Of a stretch of 64,000 nt of DNA, positions 52,301 to 63,724 are shown in pieces. Both the position numbers and the translations under genes were made by a program. The stretch's first letter is position 1. Every line of letters starts with the position of its first letter. Source of the DNA: Cololabis saira (taxonomy: Eukaryota; Chordata; Actinopteri; Beloniformes; Belonidae); contig NC_084599.1 in the NCBI RefSeq assembly GCF_033807715.1, positions 8,844,625-8,908,624 of the forward strand, in the 5' to 3' direction. Below the pieces are notes generated by a model that saw only the letters and a program-made list of their open reading frames with translations, did not search any database and was not told the DNA's origin.

Positions 52301-55300
52301 ATGCTGCATTTCAGCAAGGTATAAATGTGCTTTTCCTGCACATACTGTAAATCTTGAAGTCACAACGTTGAGACAGTCTTGTTGAAACCTTCGGGTCTTT
52401 ACATGTGTGCCTTTGTAACCCAGGGGGATTTCGTCTGGCTGGAGACGGGGGCGGGGGTGCCGCTCGGGGCAGAGGTGCAGGTCACCGACACCGGGCAGCT
52501 CCAGCTGCTGGATGATGATGGGAAGGTACCACACCTAGAAACATTTACCTCAGTCATGTTGGAGACATTTAGGATCCACCCTGTTGTGTAACTGCTGTCC
52601 TTTCACGTGTGTAGAAGCACAAGATCAGCAAGAAGACTGAGGGTGGGATCCGGCCCATGCACCCCACTTCTGTGAAAGGAGTGGATGACATGATAAGGCT
52701 GGGCGACCTCAACGAGGCCGGGCTGCTCAGGAACCTGCTGGTGCGACACAGAGACGGCATCATCTACGTAAGTTTCTATTCCAGTGATTCACGCCAGATG
52801 CACCTTCTTTTATGACGTCCATAACGTCCATAACCTGCTGGAAAATGCTTACTCGTCCATGTTTTCTCCTGCTGCAATCAGCCTTCATTCGTAGACTTTG
52901 CCCTGTGGTTTATCACTGAGGCGTTTGTCTCCATAGAGACGAATAAGCCTCTGTTGATGGGCGTCCCGGTGTTTGTGTCACTGCATCAGTGTGTGGTCGG
53001 ACATGAATCAGGCCTTTTTATCATTTTCAAACGCAACACTGTTTTAAAATGTAAACAGGGGCAGATGTCAACGGTTTGCAAAGGATTTAGACTCCAAGAT
53101 CAAGTTAAACGAGGATAAAACGTTCATATCAGATGTTAAAACTAAGATATGCATATATTCTTTTATATTTACAGGACTGTCTCAAAAAATTAGAATATTG
53201 TGATAAAGTATTTTATTTTCTGTAATGCAAAAATGTCATACATTCTGGATTCATTACAAATCAACTGAAATATTGCACGCCTTTTATTATTTTAATATTG
53301 CTGATCATGGTTTACAGCTTAAGAAAACTCAAATATCCTATCTCAAAAAATTAGAATATTCTGGGAATCTTAATCTTAAACTGTAAGCTATAATCAGCAA
53401 TATTAAAATAATAAAAGGCTTGCAATATTTCAGTTTATTTGTAATGAATCCAGAATGTATGACATTTTTGTTTTTTTAATTGCATTACAGAAAATAAAGA
53501 ACTTTATCACAATATTCTAATTTTCTGAGACAGTCCTGTAGTTCATTTTCTGTTTAAGTCAGTGATGAATAACATGACAACGGACAGCTGAGGTCAAGTT
53601 TTTAGTGGTATAAAGTTAAAAAAGATTCAGAGAATCTCTTGATGCATCAAACAAAGTAGAGTATAAACATTAAATGGCTTTGAGGCTGCTTTGCAAAAAA
53701 AAATTCGATTGAATCCTATAACTGCTGTTGTTGGTGAACACAGTTGTTGTTTAACCACACCCTGAAACGGCAGCGCCCGCCTGGACCCAGGTTAAAGAGG
53801 GAAGTAGGAACTTGAACTTTGAGAGTACACAACCCACACGCTCAGCCTCTTTCTTCGTACGCACAAACTTCCACGTTGAAGCCAAGAGAAGTAAGAAAAG
53901 CTGCAGTTCATCCACTCACCACTGGGGGCAGAAGCAGCTTAGTCTCCACTGTTAACAGCTTGAGCCCACATTTTAACCTGTCTCTCATGTTAAAATGTCC
54001 AACTGTGGCAGAGAATTAAAAACATATTTAAAGTCTGTTTCAAAAGACCTTTTAATGTTTATATCCGTGGCCAGAGGTGGGTAGAGTAGCCAAAAATTGT
54101 ACTCAAGTAAAAGTAATGTTACTTCCGAATAATATGACTCAAGTAGCAGTAAAAAGTAGTCATCCAAATAATTACTTGAGTAAAAGTAAAAAAGTACTTG
54201 GTGAAAAAACTACTCAAGTACTGAGTAACTGTTGAGTAACGTCTGATTTAATTTTTTAACACAACCATTCAAACAGAATAAATGACAAAATAATCATCTT
54301 CAGGCAAATTAAATCAATAAAATAAATTAAAATTAAATTAATAAAAAATAAAAAATAGCTTAAATTAAAATAATCTTAAAGTAAATTCAAGTACTTAAAA
54401 TAATAACAGAATAAAAATAAAAAATAAAAATAAATTAAGCACAAGTAGCACAAAATTTCCAGCCTTTGTACTTTTCTTTTTTAACCAGGCAGAACTAGAA
54501 CAAACATGAACTCATAGAAACTCTGTGTGTGTTTGAGTCTGTGTAAATGTGACAAAACATGCAAAAACAAACATTTTTCCCAAAGAATCACCCAGTGATG
54601 TCATGAGATTGACGCGTACGTGGATAAAAGGGATAAAAGAAAAGTAACAGCTCAACGTGGCCTAATGTAGCGGAGTAAGAGAAACAGTTTCTTCTTCACA
54701 AATCTACTCAAGTAAAAGTAAAAAGTATAGTGATTCAAAACTACTCCTAAAAGTACAATATTTCCCAAAACTTACTCAAGTAAATGTAACGGAGTAAATG
54801 TAACTCGTTACTACCCACCTCTGTCCGTGGCTATAACAACTGTACAACGGGGGAATGTCTGCCTTCTGACCTCCATAAAAATGTTGCCTTCAGAACATAT
54901 GAACATATGGACACGCATTACCAGCAAAGTACCTGAGGCTGCTCGCACTTCAATTCAATTCAATTTTATTTATATAGCGTCTAATACAACAAAAGTTGTC
55001 TCTAGGATCTTTCCAGAGACCCAGAACATGAACATAAACCCCGAGCAATTATTACATAAACAATGGCAGGTAAAAACTCCCCTAGTGGGAGAAAAACCTT
55101 AAGCCAAACAGTGGCAAGAAAAACCCCCCTTTAGGGGGAAGAAACCTGGACCAGGACCTGGATCATAAGGGGGGAAGAAACCTGGATCATAAGGGGGGAA
55201 GAAACCTGGATCATAAGGGGGAACCTCCTACTGAAGGCCAGACTGGTGGTCAGGGACGAGCACACAACAGACATTACATTACTGACCCATTCTACGTGAG

Positions 55301-58300
55301 CGTGGACTACCTGCAAGTTATCCATGACCTCTGTCCTCATTTCTCTGACTGTCAGGAATCACAAAACGTGGATGGTCTGGAAGGATAAAAACAGTTACCT
55401 GTTCAACAGAAATATCACATTCATGGCATCGCTTTTTTGAAATCACTCATCGCAGTGAGTGTGGATTTTTTTGTCCATATGTGGCCCTGCAGTGAACTGT
55501 CCAGGGCGTCCCCTGCCTTTACCCCGAAGAGAGCTGGGATAGGTTTCCCCCGGTAATGACTGAACGGATTGCATTCTGCTTTCTGATCCCTCAATCGTTG
55601 CCATCAAAGAAACCCTGCACTGTCATTTTACTTTCTGCGGCATGAAGTTTTGTTTGTTTGTTGTTGTTTTTTTTTGGCTGTAGCTGTCTCAAATACAGAC
55701 CTTCATTCTTGACTGATCACCTGCTCTGCAGGCAAAGTGGGGATCTATCCTGTGATCTGATGAACACCAATCTTAAACTTTTTTTAAAATGTATTTATTT
55801 TTTTAAATCATGACTGTCTCGCCACATGATTCAACCAGGAGAAGAACTTGTCAGTATTTCTGGGAGAATAACCCGATGGTATTAGTGGACGTGGTTTAGC
55901 TTCCACTCCTGTCAAAGCACCATCAATGCTAGAATGATGCATAAGAGTACTGGAACCACATACAGTATGCTGCCGTCCACGTATCCTCTCTTTGAGGGAG
56001 ACCTCCACATTTGAACGGGACGACGCCAGACTGCTATCAGCATGATTTACAACAGCAGCATGTCTCAGTAGTAAGAGACGGGACGGTGAGCTGGCAGGAC
56101 TGCAGAGCCGACCCGTTACCGTTACAAACATTTGGTGCATCATACAATGAACAATGTAACTGTTGTGCTGCAGAAATGGGAAAATGTTTTGCTGCGTTTA
56201 ATGAAAGCAGTCATTCGTCATCCATATCCAGACTTGTTTTGAGACATGGTGCTGCCATCAAATTAAAATCAGCATTTATTTCGAACAAAAAGCAGTTATT
56301 TTACTATTTCTTTAAACCCATAAATGCTGAAAGCTATATTTACAGAGACAAACACTCCTCTGTCTTGCATTCATCAATCATCTGGCTAGTGTCCGTGTGC
56401 AGCATGACTACGACGAATCAGGGAAATGTTTGAACCCTTTCAGTGAGGCGTCAGTGCTGCTGTGACTAACAAGGGTCATGCTTGCTCCGTTATAACACTC
56501 ATCAAGAGCACTGTTGTTTGATAAGCATGTTCTCTCTATCTTAGACGTACACAGGATCGATCCTGGTGGCGGTGAACCCGTACGCGGTGCTGCCCATCTA
56601 CACCACCGAGCAGGTGCAGATGTACACAGATCGACGGCTGGGGGAACTGCCGCCGCACGTCTTTGCCATCGCAGACGCCTGTTTCTTCAACATGCGCCGC
56701 AACAAAAAGAACCAGTGTTGCGTCATCAGGTGTGACTTACAACAATGTTTGAAATGAAAACTTCAGGTCTTTTGTTTGAGTGGCCTGATTATTTTACAAG
56801 CAAGAACTGTGACAAGTAGTACTTACATGGTAAAACAAAAACAAAAAAAATGCAACTTTACCACAGAAAGACACGGTCTGTTAGTTTGGGATGCATGCTT
56901 TTCTGATTTCTGTTGGAGAGTTTGATTAGATGATTTAACCCTTCACAGAAAATATAAGATGCATCCAGCAGCAACTTGGCTTAATTTAGCAGCAAGAAAC
57001 CACCAGTTTGTTCAAAATGTGTATTTTTCTTTTATTTATAGATATTTAGATATAGATATATCTAATAAATCTAGCTCTTTCTTTAGATGTGTATCACAAA
57101 CATGAAGGCTGTCATCTTCAAATATTCTCAGACCTTTTATTTTTCAATTTTTTGTATAAATGATTGCTTTTAAAGGGAAAAATGGTAATTCTTCACAAAA
57201 TATTTCTTTTTGTAAGAAATAATAATGATTTAAAGTTTGAGAGTCATACTTTTACCTCTGGGTATTAGGTGAATATGCATTTGTGTGTATAGTTCAGTCC
57301 ATTTCAAACTTATTTTTTTATTTATTTATTCATTTAGAGTCATATATATATATATATATATATATAAAGTATATTCTGTGTAAAGATAAAAGGGTCCTAA
57401 AACTGATCTCTGTGGAACCCCTTTTTCTTTAAGAGGCTTAGGTTATTATGCCCATTCAGCCACAGCAGACTGATAATAATAAAGAAAGTAATACGCCAAA
57501 ATGATTTGAAAGAGAGAGAGAGGGTGAGAGTAAGAGATAGATTGTGAAAAAGGGCTGATACCAGGAAATGAGACAAGAAATCAAAAATAAAAGCTGGAAA
57601 GCCACGACTTGATGACGAGAAGTCACACATTGGAAATCAGTCAGTGGAACAATCAGGCGAAATTAGTTTAAAAAAGTGATGGGCTTTTATGGAAAACACA
57701 CAAGACAATCTGGCAAATAGGAACTGGAGGGGAGAGAGTACTTAAAAAGGGTTTTCTAAATAAATAAATAAATAATAAAAAGGGAATCATGATCACAAAA
57801 GCACAAAGAGCATGAGTGAACACATCTCAACAACACTGCTCACGTCTGTTTCCTGCATCAGTGGAGAGTCCGGAGCAGGAAAGACGGAGAACACCAAGCT
57901 GATGCTGCAGTTCCTGGCGGCCGTGAGCGGCCAGCACTCCTGGATCGAGCAGCAGATCCTGGAGGCAAACCCCATCTTAGAAGGTAAGAGAGTATGGAGG
58001 AAGATTTGTTTCTTAATTATTAAATTAAAAAAAAAGATTGCTTCAGTCAAAAAATATATTTTCAATTTAAAAAAAAAAGATCATTTCAATCAAAAAAATG
58101 TATTTCAATCAAAGAAAAAAGTGTTTGAATGCAAAAACATATTTGAGACTCAAAAAAATGCATTTGAACACTGTTTTTCTTTGATTGGAAATGTTTTCTA
58201 TGATAGAAGTGAAGTTTTTTTTTGTTTGAAGCAACTTTTTTGATTGAAGTAGTGTTGATTTTATTTTATTGAAAATATTTTTTTCTTTTTGAAGCAACTT

Positions 58301-61300
58301 CTTTTTTGATTAAATGATAAAGACACAAATGTCCTACCCATAATATGACCAAACACAAAACAACACTACTTCAATCAAAAAAGTTGCTTCAAACAAAAAA
58401 AACTTCATTCTATCAGAAAAAAGAAAACATTTCCAATCAAAGAAAAACAGTGTTCAAATGCATTTTTTTGAGTCTCAAATATTTTTTTGCATCTGCACTT
58501 TTTTTCTTTGATTGAAATCATTTTTTTTGATTGAAGTGAATTTTTTTTAACAGAAAATATATTTTTTGATTGAAGCAATCTTTTTTTTGATTGAATAATT
58601 AAGAAACAAATCTACATCCATAAGAGAGGACCGTCCATATGAGTTCTCTTCATCAAATCCACATCCATGTTCCATCATTCTGCTTCATGTTTTATATTCC
58701 AGCCTTCGGTAATGCCAAAACCGTCCGAAACGACAACTCCAGTCGGTTCGGAAAGTACATCGACATCAGCTTCACCAAGGACGGGGCCATTGAAGGGGCC
58801 CGGGTGGAGCAGTACCTGCTGGAGAAGTCCAGAGTCATCCGTCAGGTGAGGAGATGAGTGGTCTCGCTGATGTGGGAACGAGGCCGGGCAACAAGTCACG
58901 TTTCTACAGAGGTGTCTTCAGTATTCACATTCATTACTCAGGTAGAAGTATAGATACTAGAGTTTAAAAATACTCCTGTACAAGTTGAAGTATCAACTCA
59001 AGTTTTTTACTCAAGTAAAAGTATAAAAGTACTGGTTTCAAAACTACTTAAAGTATAAAAGTAAAAATAATGTAAGGGGGAAAAAGCCATTAAGGACAAA
59101 AGCCATTGAAAATGAATGCATCTTAGTATAATGCAAATATATTAAAGAAGCATATATGTGTACTATTGAGCATTAACATGTGTTTCAGAGAGCAGGAGAT
59201 ATGATGACTAGTTACCTATAAGTATTGTAATGGTGCAAAAAGTCAAACTTCAGAGGCATGTTATCATTTATCCTAACCTTTATTGGAATGTACATCCAAG
59301 TTTAGTTGCAGGAATCTGAGGGAACGGATGTAAGAACAAAACTGGACAAGAACATCTGAAACAACCACAACCAAATTCACTCTATCCGGATGGAGCAATT
59401 TAACTGGATAGTTTATTTTAAAGGCCGAAATGAAATAGAGTCACAAGGCTGTTTTTAAAATGTAAGGAGTAAAAAGTACAGATAATTGCGTGAAAATGTA
59501 AGGAGTAAAAGAAAAAAGTCGCCTGAGAAATATTTAATTCAATTTTTAATTCAATTCAATTCAATTTTATTTATATAGCGTCTAATACAACAGAGTTGTC
59601 TATAGACGCTTTACAGAGACCCATACCCAGAACATGACCCCCGAGCAGTTATTACATAAACAACTCCAGTGAACCAAATTTTCTACTTAAGTAAGGTAAC
59701 GAAGTATTTGTACTCGTTACTTGACACCTCTGCGTTTCTACTTTCTGAACAGGCGGCGGAGGAGAGAAACTATCACGTGTTTTACTACATGCTGGTGGGC
59801 ATGTCTGCGGAGCAGAAGAAGACCCTTTCCCTCGGGACAGCTGAAGAATACCAGTATCTCATCATGGTACTATCATTGTTTTCCCTCTCTGTTTCTTTTG
59901 AAGAGGATTTGATATGTTGTGAATGAGAGGTGTAACGTTTCTTCAGGGTAAGTGCACCAGCTGTGAGGGCCGTGATGACATGATGGAGTACACTCACTTC
60001 CGAACGGCTTTGAAGATCCTCATGTTCTCGGAGGCGGATACCTGGGAGATCTTTAAACTTCTAGCTGCAATCCTTCACCTGGGCAACGTGTACTTCAAAG
60101 GTAACAGCAACGATGCTGACACTTTCTCAAGTGCTACAAATAAGTGCATCTCCATAGCAACTCGCTGTCATCGTCTGCATTATTTCAGACACCACAGAGA
60201 ATAACCTGGAAGGCTGCGAGCTCCTCCCGTCTGCACATTTCAACATGGCCAGCAAGCTTCTGGAGGCAGGTGTCATCTGTGTTTTCAACAAAGACATGAC
60301 TTGATGAGATCACATGACCTGACCGCGTGACCTCTGTGCTTTCAGGTGGATCCCAAAGCTCTGCAGAAGAGCCTGACTCAGCGCACCGTCATGACCACCA
60401 AGGAGTCCGTGTCCAAGCCGCTGAACTCAGTCCAGGCCGTGGACGGCAAGGACGCCTTCGTCAAAGTAATACATGGCACCAATGACATGCAAAATATGAG
60501 CGGAAAGTGGAAAGTTGACAAAATGAGGAACAGAAGGGAAAATAAGATGAAGACCTCTCATGTCATGTCTTTTCACTTCCGTGCTGCCTTTTGCTGCCTT
60601 CTCTTGCAGTGTTAAACTTCCCAGATCACTACTGTTTGACTGCCCGACATCACTGTTCTCTTTAATATCTGTCCAGGCGCTGTACGGGAGACTTTTCATT
60701 TGGGTGGTGGATAAAGTCAACGGTGCCGTTCACAAGCCGCAGGAAGAGGTGATGGAGTTCCCACAGGCGATAGGCCTCCTGGACATCTTTGGCTTTGAGA
60801 ACTTCACCAAAAACAGGTAGACAATCCCACTTTTGATGACTTTAGAGCCACTCGACTGCTGTTTCTAGGCTCACATGTAGGGCTGGGCATCGATTCAAAT
60901 GTCAAGAATAGATTTGATTCCGATTCTTAATATTCAGAATCGATTATCATGATTCGATCCGATTCGATATTGATTTGGCTTAGTGTTATTTAAAATGTTT
61001 TTTGAGCTGTTGCCTGAATTATATGACTGTAAAATAACTAGTGACATAATAATTTCACAATAATTATTGTGAAATAACTAAGAAATAAATAACTCAAACA
61101 GGCCTTTCAATATCCATTTAAAGTGCAAAAAAGAAAGAAATTGCAACAGTTCATGCAGTAAACAAATCATTCTAGCTTATCTAATTTATTCTGTCACCAC
61201 GCACACATATTGCCATGAAGCACCTGTCATTTTTCAGAAGTGTCGTGACAAACTGTGTGTCCGACTACTGGGATTAAAGTTCACCTGGCAAAAATGATGA

Positions 61301-63654
61301 AAAAAAAAAAAATCGATCTTTAGACATAAGAATCGATTTTTTAGGAATTAATATGAGAATCGATTTAGAATCGGAAAATCGATTTTTTAAACACAGGCCT
61401 ACTCACATGGTCCCACCTTCCTCTGCAGCTTTGAGCAGCTGTGCATCAACTTTGCCAATGAGCAGCTGCAGCAGTTCTTCGTCAAGCATGTCTTCAAGCT
61501 GGAGCAGGAGGAGTACACTCGTGAGAACATTGTTTGGAAACACATCGACTATCAAGACAACCACCACACTCTGGACGTCCTGGCATGCAAACCTCTGAAC
61601 GTGCTGGCGCTCATCGACGAGGAGAGCAGCTTTCCCAAGGTCTCTGTTCTCTCCGTACCTCATCAAGTTGTGCTGCAACGCAGAAAAAGACGTTTTTAAT
61701 TGCGTTGTTTGATTCATTTTCAGGGAACAGATGCCACCATGCTCCAAAAGATCAATACGATTCATGGCAAAGGGGACATCTACATCCCCCCGAAGAACTA
61801 CCACGACACCAAGTTTGGAGTCCGGCACTTTGCGGGAGTGGTCTACTATGACTCCATAGGTCCTGTCAGACTTTAACAAGAGCAGATCACGGCTTTGCAG
61901 AACTGTCTGCAGTGTTCTCAAGATGTCTGTCTGGTTCTAGGCTTCCTGGAGAAGAACCGCGACGCCCTCAGCCCGGACCTGTTTCAGCTGGTGGAGACGT
62001 CGGCCAACAAACTCCTCAAGAAGATGTTTCACAGCGAGCTGGCCGCCAGCTCCAACAGCATCAAGAGGACCGGCAACCCCAAGATGATCATCACCGCATC
62101 CAAGAACACCGTCCGGGTCAGTGAGATTTAGGGACTAAATTGTGGAATGATTTTTCCCACTTGGCAAAGAGCTCTTTCTCTTTGACATGTTACAAAAGAC
62201 GATTGAAGGATCACTTGACTGCTGTTTTGTAACTGTTTTCCCAAAGTAAGGTTGTACATGTATCCATGTTTTTTTTTGTTTTTCTTTTGTATTTCACTCA
62301 TAGTGACATGTACCGTGTCAATATAAGTAATATATAAGTTGTAAAACCAATATCCCATGCACACTTACACACACTTATTTTTTTTGTCTTTATTCTTTAT
62401 TATTTATATATTGCATTATTAGTTTTCCATCACTTTTGTGTAGTTATACTTTTTGTTTTTGTATGTTAATCTTGTGTTCTTTATAACACATTAAATTTGA
62501 ATATCTTCGGTGGAGGCTTCAAATAAGCCCTTTGGGTTTTTTGCCTCTTCCTGCACCTATAGTATTTATATTTGATATTTCCTGTATATTTTTAAAACTG
62601 TGCAAAATAATAAACTAAACTAAGTGTGGCCTGAGAAGACTTGCACCTCTATTTCTGCACACTGTAACTTACACAATTTTTTATTTTTTTTTGTCTGGCA
62701 GCAAGCGTCTGAGGGCAAGAAGCTTGTGGCGACTTTGAGCGGCCAGTTCCGTCAGTCTCTGGACTCCCTGATGAAAACCCTGACAGCCTGTCAGCCTTAT
62801 TTCATTCGCTGCATCAAGCCTAATGACTTTAAGAAGCCCGTGGTGAGGAGACGAGCTCCGTTCACTTAAGCAGAGTAAAACAAAAACACGAGCGTATCAC
62901 ACCTGAAATCACATATGTGGGTTCTCTGCTTCAGCTGTTTGACAGAGAGCTGTGCTTGCGGCAGCTCCGATACTCCGGCATGATGGAGACCATCAAGATC
63001 CGGAAAGCCGGGTATCCTGTGCGTTACACTTTCAGCGAGTTTCTGGGCCGCTACCGCGTTCTCCTGAAGTCTTCACTCTGCGATCCAAAAACAGTGCGTT
63101 GAGCATGAGAAAATCATTATTTCCACCTTTTCTTGACTCCCTTTTGCCTCTATGGCTGATGATTACTTTGTTTTTAACAGGAAAGCAAAGAGAAATGCTG
63201 TGAGAGCATTTGTGAAAGTGTGCTTGCTGGAGAAGGCGACTGGAAGACGGGCAAGACAAAGATATTCCTCAAGGTGTGCAGCCTTGACAATAGGCACAAC
63301 AAGTTATTTGAACCCTCATTAATCTGTGGATACCCTGAATGCCGTGATATTTAGCAAAATAATAAAATGCTGACTGCTTCTGATATCCCTCAGGACTACC
63401 ATGACACAATGCTGGAGCTGCACCGAATGACGGAGCTGAACACCAAAGCCCTTTTGATCCAGAAGGTCATGAGGGGTTTTAAATACAGGTACAGGACTCA
63501 AGTCTGCAGAATGAGCTTCTGTGTTTTTAGGTTGTTCTCAGTTTAATGGCTGTGTGTTTTCTTCTGAAGGAAAGAATTTCTGAAGAAAAAGACAAGCGCG
63601 CTTGTTATTCAAAAAACCTGGAGAGGATACAAAGGCAGGAAACTCTACCGAGTG
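52301..63654 (+). CDS. myo7b: Unconventional myosin VIIb, motor head and first IQ motifs (gene continues past window)
   Basis: Exons: 52301-52318, 52424-52525, 52615-52767, 56545-56729, 57862-57983, 58703-58845, 59753-59866, 59947-60100, 60189-60265, 60346-60465, 60677-60816, 61429-61639, 61724-61859, 61941-62116, 62702-62842, 62935-63093, 63181-63273, 63394-63488, 63570-63654. All phases agree over 808 codons. The product is an actin motor that, in mammals, concentrates the intermicrovillar adhesion complex (with harmonin, ANKS4B and protocadherins) at brush-border tips. Marks: the P-loop GESGAGKT (154-161), switch I NDNSSRFG (203-210), switch II DIFGFE (432-437), the actin-binding loop 2 with lysines and serines ([13 protein letters not shown] region), the [19 protein letters not shown] relay/converter segment, and IQ motifs at about 770 and 793. 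The segment [13 protein letters not shown] and linkage to sap130 favour MYO7B over MYO7A. The tail (MyTH4-FERM) lies beyond the edge. One intron, after 60,265, uses a GC donor. Confidence 0.95.
53170..53540. mobile_element. Palindromic MITE (ACAGGACTGTCTCA family), copy 2
   Basis: The ends match copy 1 (46,357-46,746) and are again bounded by TA. The asymmetric centre is the reverse complement of that in copy 1, so this copy is inserted in the opposite orientation. The poly-A run of copy 1 is absent. Confidence 0.85.
54072..54823. mobile_element. hAT-type element (CAGAGGTGGGTA family) in myo7b intron
   Basis: It begins CAGAGGTGGGTAGAGTAG and ends TTACTACCCACCTCTG, inverted repeats. The 8-bp flanks are perfect: TCCGTGGC at 54,064-54,071 and 54,824-54,831. 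The interior is A-rich with repeated CTCAAGTAAAAGTA blocks. No transposase frame is present. Confidence 0.93.
54950..55225 (+). repeat. Fish interspersed repeat beginning with CAATT units
   Basis: It opens with TTCAATTCAATTCAATTTTA and contains TTATATAGCGTCTAATACAA, then AAGCCAAACAGTGGCAAGAA. Close relatives are at 39,125-39,316 (reverse) and 59,533-59,668 (short). A local tandem GGGGGAAGAAACCTGGATCA unit is repeated three times at 55,133-55,215. Confidence 0.75.
55470..55570 (+). repeat. Retroposon-like tail fragment
   Basis: The phrases GTGAACTGTCCAGGGCGTCC and AGAGCTGGGATAGGTTTCC resemble the 3' region shared by many fish SINE/LINE families. It is short and diverged. Confidence 0.5.
57993..58622. 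mobile_element. Long palindrome (foldback element) in myo7b intron
   Basis: Two arms of about 260 bp are near reverse complements around a loop of about 100 nt (58,258-58,360). For example, TTGATTGAAGTAGTGTTG near 58,240 pairs with CAACACTACTTCAATCAA near 58,361, and AGATTTGTTTCTTAATTATT near 58,003 pairs with AATAATTAAGAAACAAATCT near 58,594. TAAGAGAG occurs at 57,985-57,992 and again at 58,621-58,628, consistent with an 8-bp target duplication. The left copy is part of the 5' splice site. Confidence 0.82.
58907..59732. mobile_element. hAT-type element (CAGAGGTGTC family), copy 3, in myo7b intron
   Basis: The ends match copies 1 and 2. The flanking CGTTTCTA duplication is perfect (58,899-58,906 and 59,733-59,740). 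A short copy of the CAATT-type repeat (59,533-59,668) is nested near the right end. The element stops 20 nt before the exon at 59,753. Confidence 0.93.
60878..61401. mobile_element. hAT-type element (TAGGGCTGGGC family) in myo7b intron
   Basis: It begins TAGGGCTGGGCATCGATTC and ends ACAGGCCTA, with many GAATCGATT blocks near both ends. The 8-bp flanks CTCACATG are perfect (60,870-60,877 and 61,402-61,409). It ends 27 nt before the exon at 61,429. No transposase frame is seen. Confidence 0.9.
62117..62701. other. myo7b: myo7b intron with AT-rich filler
   Basis: The intron runs from CCGG|GTCAGT to TCTGGCAG. The end region (GCAAAATAATAAACTAAACTAAG near 62,600) and the GATTTAGGGACTAAATTGTGG phrase look like an old LINE tail, but I cannot name it. 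Confidence 0.4.
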
Positions 63655-63724
63655 GTGAGGGATCTTCTTCTTTTTTAAATTTAATAATTCAGTTGGTTAT
63701 TGAACATGGACATGTGATGTAAAC

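Larger units (their letters stand above)
52768..56544. other. myo7b: Large third coding intron of myo7b
   Basis: This 3.8-kb intron holds a palindromic MITE, a hAT element, a common fish repeat and a retroposon-like tail, each listed separately. I recognise no exon within it: the flanking exons join in phase and match the family without a gap. Confidence 0.7.

Noticed and set aside
57812..58243. 143-codon frame continuing the P-loop exon of myo7b
   Set aside because: Only the part up to 57,983 is real exon; the rest reads into the palindromic intron, which is lysine/phenylalanine-rich noise.
60262..60272. GT donor at GAGGCAG|GTGTCA for myo7b
   Set aside because: It would add four bases and shift the frame; the GC donor at 60,265 gives the conserved LLE|V junction.
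61403..61921. 172-codon minus-strand frame across myo7b exons
   Set aside because: It runs through two exons and an intron of the plus-strand gene and shows no homology of its own.
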